A stretch of DNA of 10,668 bases, taken from assembly GCA_016744725.1 (NCBI GenBank), contig JADGDW010000151.1:1-10668 (forward strand), in the 5' to 3' direction. This document shows positions 6,598 to 10,668 of this stretch, in pieces (the first letter of the stretch is position 1; every line of letters starts with the position of its first letter). The notes under the pieces are model-generated. The model searched no databases, was not told the origin of the DNA, and saw nothing but the letters and a program-made list of their open reading frames with translations. The stretch is from Candidatus Albibeggiatoa sp. nov. BB20. GTDB taxonomy: Bacteria; Pseudomonadota; Gammaproteobacteria; Beggiatoales; Beggiatoaceae. The translations under genes and the position numbers were made by a program.

Positions 6598-7980
6598 CTA
6601 TTTCTTCATTGATTCCGCACGTTCAACGGCTTCTTCAATTGAGCCCACCATGTAGAACGCTTGTTCTGGTAAGTGGTCATATTCACCATTCACAATTGCA
6701 TTAAAGCCTGAAATAGTGTCTTTCAATGATACGTATTTACCCGGAGAACCTGTGAATACTTCAGCAACGAAGAAAGGTTGAGATAAGAAACGTTGGATTT
6801 TACGTGCACGAGCAACAGTTAATTTATCTTCTTCAGATAATTCGTCCATACCCAAAATCGCAATAATATCTTTCAATTCTTTATAGCGTTGTAAAACACC
6901 TTGAACCGCACGGGCAGTATCATAATGTTCTTGACCAACAACCAATGGGTCTAACTGACGACTTGTTGAATCTAAAGGATCAACCGCAGGGTAAATACCT
7001 AATTCAGCAATTTGACGAGATAATACAACCGTTGCGTCTAAGTGAGCAAAAGTCGTTGCTGGTGATGGATCAGTTAAATCATCCGCAGGGACGTATACCG
7101 CTTGGATTGAGGTAATTGAACCTGTTTTAGTTGACGTAATACGTTCTTGCAATGCACCCATTTCTTCTGCAAGCGTTGGCTGATAACCTACCGCAGATGG
7201 CATACGACCTAATAATGCTGATACTTCAGTACCCGCCAATGTGTAACGATAAATATTATCGATGAATAATAATACATCACGACCTTCATCACGGAAATAT
7301 TCAGCCATGGTTAAGCCTGACAATGCAACACGTAAACGGTTACCAGGAGGCTCATTCATTTGACCATATACTAAGGATACTTTACCCAATACATCGGAAT
7401 CTTTCATTTCGTGGTAGAAATCGTTACCTTCACGAGTCCGCTCACCAACACCTGCGAATACAGAGTAACCACTATGCTCAATCGCAATGTTACGAATCAA
7501 TTCCATCATGTTAACGGTTTTACCAACACCCGCACCACCGAATAAACCGACTTTACCACCCTTAGCAAATGGGCAAACTAAGTCAATTACTTTAATACCT
7601 GTTTCTAATAATTCATTAGATGCAGATAATTCATCAAATGCAGGTGCTTTACGGTGAATTGACCAGCGTACTTCTTCACCAATGTCACCCGCTTCATCAA
7701 TAGGATTACCTAATACATCCATGATACGACCCAATGTTTTTTGGCCGACAGGCATTTGAATAGGTTGACCTGTGTTGCTCACTGCAGTATCACGTTTCAT
7801 GCCGTCAGTTGTACCCATTGCAATGGTACGTACAACGCCGTCACCTAACTGTTGTTGCACTTCTAACGTCAAACCATGTTCGTCTACTAATAAAGCATCA
7901 TAGACCTTAGGCATCGTTTCGCGTGGAAATTTCACATCCACGACTGCGCCAATGATTTGAACAATTTTGCCTGAACTCAT
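6598..7980 (-). CDS. atpD: ATP synthase F1 beta subunit (catalytic)
   Basis: This is the catalytic subunit of the F1 ATPase, making ATP at the membrane-attached F1 head with alpha as partner. The 460 residues equal the E. coli length, and sequence agreement is very strong. The P-loop is GGAGVGKT (148-155, Lys154), followed by GVGERTREGND, the LLFIDNIYRYTLAGTEVSAL Walker B region, GYQPTLAEEMG and the DELSEED loop that contacts gamma and epsilon. No key residue is missing. An in-frame ATG at 7998 would add six residues. I choose 7980 because AGAGGA at 7988-7993 is seven bases upstream and the conserved protein starts MSSGKIVQIIGAVVDV. It sits 49 bp after atpG and is co-transcribed with it. Confidence 0.99.
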   Translation of the reverse strand: MSSGKIVQIIGAVVDVKFPRETMPKVYDALLVDEHGLTLEVQQQLGDGVVRTIAMGTTDGMKRDTAVSNTGQPIQMPVGQKTLGRIMDVLGNPIDEAGDIGEEVRWSIHRKAPAFDELSASNELLETGIKVIDLVCPFAKGGKVGLFGGAGVGKTVNMMELIRNIAIEHSGYSVFAGVGERTREGNDFYHEMKDSDVLGKVSLVYGQMNEPPGNRLRVALSGLTMAEYFRDEGRDVLLFIDNIYRYTLAGTEVSALLGRMPSAVGYQPTLAEEMGALQERITSTKTGSITSIQAVYVPADDLTDPSPATTFAHLDATVVLSRQIAELGIYPAVDPLDSTSRQLDPLVVGQEHYDTARAVQGVLQRYKELKDIIAILGMDELSEEDKLTVARARKIQRFLSQPFFVAEVFTGSPGKYVSLKDTISGFNAIVNGEYDHLPEQAFYMVGSIEEAVERAESMKK

Positions 7981-7987
7981 CACTCGT

Positions 7988-7993
7988 TCCTCT
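7988..7993 (-). promoter_or_regulatory. Shine-Dalgarno site fixing the atpD start
   Basis: AGAGGA on the minus strand lies seven bases before ATG 7980-7978. It overlaps the stretch that would encode the extra residues of the longer reading from 7998, which argues against that longer start. Confidence 0.75.
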
Positions 7994-8029
7994 TGCAAAT
8001 TTAAAATTTATCTAATAACTAAAATCTGA

Positions 8030-8896
8030 TTAAACGGCTGCAGCACCCGCGACGATTTCGGAAATTTCTTGTGTAATCGCAGCTTGACGGGCTTTGTTGT
8101 AAACCAATTGTAATTCATCAATGAGGTCGCCAGCATTGTCAGATGCGCTTTTCATTGCAACCATACGTGCAGCCTGTTCACAAGCGATATTTTCAACCAC
8201 GCCTTGATATACTAATGATTCAACATAGCGCATTAATAAGCCGTCAAGTACTTCTGCAGCAGAAGGCTCGTATAAGTAATCCCAAGAATGTTGCTGTAAG
8301 TTTTCAGCATCTTCATCTGCTTTGATCGGTACTAATTGATATACACGACGGTCTTGCGTCATTGTATTCACAAAGTGATTGTAAATTAAGTGAATTTGGT
8401 CAATTTTGCCATCATTGTAGTCGTCTAACATGACTTTGACTAAACCAATTAAATCTTCTAATTGAGGTGAGTCACCTAAGTGGGTTGCCTGTGCAACGAT
8501 ATTACCACCGATACGTTTAAAGAAGCCGCTACCTTTATTACCAATGGTGCAAATGTCCACTTCAACACCTGCATCATCCCATTCTTTTAATTGGGTTAAA
8601 GAGGTTTTGAAAAGGTTGGTATTTAAGCCGCCGCATAAACCTTTATCAGAAGACACGACAATTACACCAATACGTTTCACTTCACGATGTTGCATGTACG
8701 CATGTTGATATTCTGGATGAGCTTGAGCAAGGTGGTTGATTACTTTGCGGACTTTTTCGGAATAAGGGCGACATCTACGCATTCTATCTTGCGCCTTACG
8801 CATTTTACTGGCGGCGACCATTTCCATCGCTTTAGTAATTTTCCGCGTATTTTTAATACTCGCAATCTTGCCGCGAATCTCTTTTGCACCAGCCAT
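8030..8896 (-). CDS. atpG: ATP synthase F1 gamma subunit (central stalk)
   Basis: This is the rotating shaft of F1, a coiled coil of N- and C-terminal helices inside the alpha3beta3 ring. The 288 residues match the E. coli length (287). The N-terminal helix MAGAKEIRGKIASIKNTRKI continues with TKAMEMVAASKM, the central Rossmann-like part contains VVSSDKGLCGGLN, and the C-terminal helix has MKSASDNAGDLIDELQLVYNK and RQAAITQEISEIVAG. All are hallmarks. The start has TTAGGA seven bases upstream (AGGA at 8904-8907). The gene normally follows atpA, but no atpA lies within the 1.77 kb upstream of it in this window; short accessory genes stand there instead. The 77-bp gap upstream is AT-rich and could hold a promoter, though I see no convincing -35/-10 pair. 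The gene itself looks intact. Confidence 0.98.
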   Translation of the reverse strand: MAGAKEIRGKIASIKNTRKITKAMEMVAASKMRKAQDRMRRCRPYSEKVRKVINHLAQAHPEYQHAYMQHREVKRIGVIVVSSDKGLCGGLNTNLFKTSLTQLKEWDDAGVEVDICTIGNKGSGFFKRIGGNIVAQATHLGDSPQLEDLIGLVKVMLDDYNDGKIDQIHLIYNHFVNTMTQDRRVYQLVPIKADEDAENLQQHSWDYLYEPSAAEVLDGLLMRYVESLVYQGVVENIACEQAARMVAMKSASDNAGDLIDELQLVYNKARQAAITQEISEIVAGAAAV

Positions 8897-8973
8897 AAGT
8901 GAGTCCTAAAAAGTTTGAGAATTTTGGTTTAACTTAATATTATTTTTCGGTTATATACTTAATATTTTGTTGC

Positions 8974-9216
8974 CTACATACCTGCTGCTTTCTTAATTTG
9001 CGTTGGTAAAACCACGATAAAATAATCATCTAAACTTGCTTCACCTTGCACATGAACAACTTGCCGCATCAAATATAATTCATCTAAAACAGTATTAACC
9101 AAAACGTATGCGTCTTCACCTTCGTAAGTTTCTTGCGTCACTTCTATCTGAGCATACTCATCATATTTTTTGATTTCATTAGAAATTTTATCTGTCCAGT
9201 ATTCTAAATTAGCCAT
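8974..9216 (-). CDS. Conserved-looking hypothetical protein, 80 residues
   Basis: I do not recognise the family. The 80-residue product starts MANLEYWTDKISNEIKKYDEY (helix), then alternates short strands (AQIEVTQETY, AYVLVNTVLDELY, RQVVHVQGE, DYFIVVLPTQI), suggesting a small alpha+beta fold. It has no membrane span, no cysteines and no obvious catalytic motif. The frame is open back to ATG 9231, which overlaps the stop of the HEPN frame (ATGA). I choose 9216 because GAGGGA at 9224-9229 is seven bases upstream. Tight linkage to the HEPN gene suggests a two-gene unit, perhaps a partner or antidote of the HEPN protein, but this is inference from position alone. Confidence 0.65.
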   Translation of the reverse strand: MANLEYWTDKISNEIKKYDEYAQIEVTQETYEGEDAYVLVNTVLDELYLMRQVVHVQGEASLDDYFIVVLPTQIKKAAGM

Positions 9217-9223
9217 AATAAAA

Positions 9224-9229
9224 TCCCTC
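9224..9229 (-). promoter_or_regulatory. Shine-Dalgarno site for the 80-residue gene
   Basis: GAGGGA on the minus strand lies seven bases before ATG 9216-9214. It overlaps the TGA stop of the HEPN frame, consistent with coupled translation of the two genes when the HEPN gene was intact. Confidence 0.65.
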
Positions 9230-9584
9230 ATTCAATAATTTTTTCAATCTCATTTATTATTTCAATTGCTTGCTCTGGAGACACATGCTAATTTTGATAA
9301 TCTGCTTTAACTCTACCAAAGTAAGCAAGCCGTAAAGTATTAGCAACATTGATATGATTAACCGTAATCTATTTTTGTTCTAAAACTTTAGGCATTTTAT
9401 TATGAGTCCAGTTATCTTTAGGTCTGGTTTCGCCATGTTGAGCCAAAATATAAATACTAAACTGATATAATGCGTAATAAGCACGGCTAATAGCTGAATT
9501 AAAGCGTTTATGTTCTGATAATAGTTTAGCATCATCTAAAAATGCTTTGGCTTTTTGATAATTTTCAAATTTCTTTATTACCAT
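9228..9584 (-). pseudogene. HEPN-domain gene broken by two in-frame TAG codons
   Basis: HEPN proteins are small helical proteins; many are RNases or nucleotidyltransferase partners in toxin systems. The frame runs 119 codons from ATG 9584 to TGA 9230-9228, with TAG at codon 72 (9371-9369) and TAG at codon 99 (9290-9288). Before the first stop it reads as a HEPN N-terminal half: KAKAFLDDAKLL, RFNSAISRAYYALYQFSIYIL, then W-THNKMPKVLEQK. After it, the same frame continues with the expected second half: NTLRLAYFGRVKADY, then HVSPEQAIEIINEIEKIIE. There is no frameshift. Nonsense decay (for example CAG to TAG and TAT/TAC to TAG) is the simplest explanation. Readthrough is possible but unsupported. 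As read, only a 71-residue fragment would be made. It begins 9 bp after the nuclease gene. Confidence 0.8.
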
Positions 9585-9593
9585 TTGCTACAG

Positions 9594-10478
9594 CTATCTC
9601 CCACACAATTCTCGAAAATTACAATATTCACATAACTTTGTATTTTCTGTCAGCGTAAACGTTGACTTTATGGTTGGGATATTTTCTTGCACAAATGTGC
9701 AATGTTGATACATTTCTTCTGTTTCTATTTTCACCTGCTCTGCAAAATGAATAATATCTGCTTCGGTAACAGTCACAGGTACTTCAGTGTATTCAGGTGA
9801 CAAATAACAAACCAAAGATTTAATGTTTTCTGGTTTTGCATCGAAATGATAACTTGCCCATGTTGCATAACCCGCTAATTGCTTAGCATGTTTTGCTTTA
9901 TCTGGCTTGCCTGTTTTCCAGTCTAAAATATAACAGTCATCATCGCCAACTGGAAACAAAAAATCTACTTTACAGTATGCTTTCAAATCGTTGATGCGGG
10001 TTTCGCCATAACCATCAGGTTCGACTAACCACTCACTACTACGTGCTATCGCTTTGTCAAAGAGCCAGTGAAATCGTTCACTTTGCAAGAAGTTTTGAAC
10101 ACAAAACCTAACTTGCTCATATATTTCATTTATTTTAATTTGTGTCTGCTGATGATAATAAATTTCGGCAAACGTCTTATTTTCGCAATATTCTTTGGTT
10201 AACTTATAGATATATTCATCAAACCGTTTACTGTCTAACGTTTGTGTAGTTTTCTGCAACCGTTCTAATAATTTTTTATGTATATCATGGACTATATTGC
10301 CAACTTCTAACGGAACAGTGGTTAATTTCTTTAGAAAATCAATTTGTTCTCGGGTAAATTCACTATCATATTTTGCGTAATAATTATAAAAATATCGCCG
10401 CTTGCAGGTTTGAAATACTTCGTATCTGCTAACCGACCAGCCTAAAATCGGACTATATTTAAATCTTTTTAGTTTCAC
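9594..10478 (-). CDS. PD-(D/E)XK nuclease, Cas4/AddB-like, with probable 4Fe-4S cluster
   Basis: A 294-residue single-domain nuclease of the PD-(D/E)XK superfamily (PF12705-like, related to Cas4 and the AddB nuclease domain), expected to cut DNA ends with a divalent metal. Motifs in order: SVSRYEVFQTCKRRYFYNYY with Cys25 (15-34), His64 in GNIVHDIH, Asp172 in KVDFLF, Asp186 and Lys188 in ILDWKTGK, the QxxxY motif Gln200/Tyr204, and a terminal cysteine group Cys283, Cys286 and Cys292. Cys25 plus the three terminal cysteines is the usual 4Fe-4S set of this family. All active-site residues are present. The start is GTG 10478, two bases after the stop of a small upstream frame, with no clear ribosome site, so coupling is likely. 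No CRISPR repeat or other cas gene is visible, so a CRISPR role is not supported. Confidence 0.88.
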   Translation of the reverse strand: MKLKRFKYSPILGWSVSRYEVFQTCKRRYFYNYYAKYDSEFTREQIDFLKKLTTVPLEVGNIVHDIHKKLLERLQKTTQTLDSKRFDEYIYKLTKEYCENKTFAEIYYHQQTQIKINEIYEQVRFCVQNFLQSERFHWLFDKAIARSSEWLVEPDGYGETRINDLKAYCKVDFLFPVGDDDCYILDWKTGKPDKAKHAKQLAGYATWASYHFDAKPENIKSLVCYLSPEYTEVPVTVTEADIIHFAEQVKIETEEMYQHCTFVQENIPTIKSTFTLTENTKLCEYCNFRELCGR

Positions 10479-10480
10479 GT

Positions 10481-10639
10481 TTATTTATTAACTTTTAGAT
10501 TTATCAATAAAATAATAATTCCCCTAATAATAGAAAATCCTATGCCTTCTATCGTTGCCCCCAATGCCAGCAACAAAATCCCAATTAATATAATTTCTTC
10601 AAAAACAATTTCAAATATTCTATTGTCTTTCGGGTTCAT
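10481..10639 (-). CDS. Small hydrophobic membrane peptide, 52 residues
   Basis: This short frame runs from ATG 10639-10637 to TAA 10483-10481. It starts MNPKDNRIFEIVFEE, then is almost entirely hydrophobic (IILIGILLLALGATIEGIGF, about 16-35, and IIRGIIIILLINLKVNK), giving one or two membrane spans and a basic tail. It ends two bases before the nuclease GTG, on the same strand, which favours a real co-translated gene. The ribosome site is weak. I do not recognise a family. It could be a small membrane anchor or toxin-like peptide, or a chance AT-rich frame. The 29 bases beyond it to the window edge hold stop codons in this direction and nothing else I can name. Confidence 0.45.
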   Translation of the reverse strand: MNPKDNRIFEIVFEEIILIGILLLALGATIEGIGFSIIRGIIILLINLKVNK

Positions 10640-10668
10640 AAGTTATCAATTAGCTATTCTTCTTAAGC

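Noticed and set aside
8897..8973. A promoter for the atp genes in the AT-rich gap.
   Set aside because: Several TATA-like strings exist but none has a credible -35 at correct spacing.
9228..9584. TAG reassigned to an amino acid genome-wide.
   Set aside because: Other well-formed genes in the window (atpD, the nuclease and the 80-residue gene) use TAG as their natural stop.
9594..10478. Calling the nuclease Cas4 of a CRISPR system.
   Set aside because: No repeats, cas1/cas2 or other cas genes are visible. The family also includes many non-CRISPR members.

Overview
The window looks like a low-GC gammaproteobacterium. The three ATP synthase subunits read much like their E. coli counterparts. 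The accessory genes (STAND NTPase, caspase-like protein, PIN toxin pair, TnpB-type element end) resemble those abundant in filamentous sulfur bacteria of the Beggiatoa/Thiotrichales type. That taxonomic guess is inference from protein style and base composition; no marker gene in the window settles it.

Layout. Positions 1 to about 84 are the right end of an IS200/IS605-type (TnpB) element, seen as nested hairpins. It abuts and truncates a STAND NTPase gene (79-3153, +) exactly at its Walker B strand. A rightward gene cluster follows: a small antitoxin-like gene (3188-3415), an overlapping PIN-domain toxin (3384-3803), a small membrane protein (3816-4277) and a caspase-like protein (4270-6006). 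The caspase-like gene overlaps the membrane-protein gene by 8 bp. Its C-terminal half looks like a SIR2-type domain that has lost its catalytic residues. This cluster meets the leftward ATP synthase genes atpG-atpD-atpC (8896 down to 6064) at a short convergent junction, with an atp terminator at 6029-6053. Upstream of atpG, where atpA is normally found, there is instead a leftward run: a 52-residue membrane peptide (10639-10481), a PD-(D/E)XK nuclease with a probable Fe-S cluster (10478-9594), a HEPN-type gene broken by two in-frame TAG codons (9584-9228) and an 80-residue unknown protein (9216-8974).

How the genes work together. The STAND, membrane and caspase/SIR2-like genes fit the pattern of bacterial conflict (abortive, apoptosis-like) systems: a STAND protein senses, a membrane-linked partner couples, and a caspase-like protease executes. 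Here the STAND sensor has lost its nucleotide-binding half to the insertion element, and a toxin-antitoxin pair sits between it and the effector genes. The atp genes encode the gamma, beta and epsilon subunits of the F1 motor and are ordinary in sequence. The unusual point is what lies directly upstream of them. The most novel candidates are the membrane-protein plus caspase/degenerate-SIR2 pair, and a TnpB guide RNA whose guide would be drawn from the Walker B coding sequence of a STAND gene.
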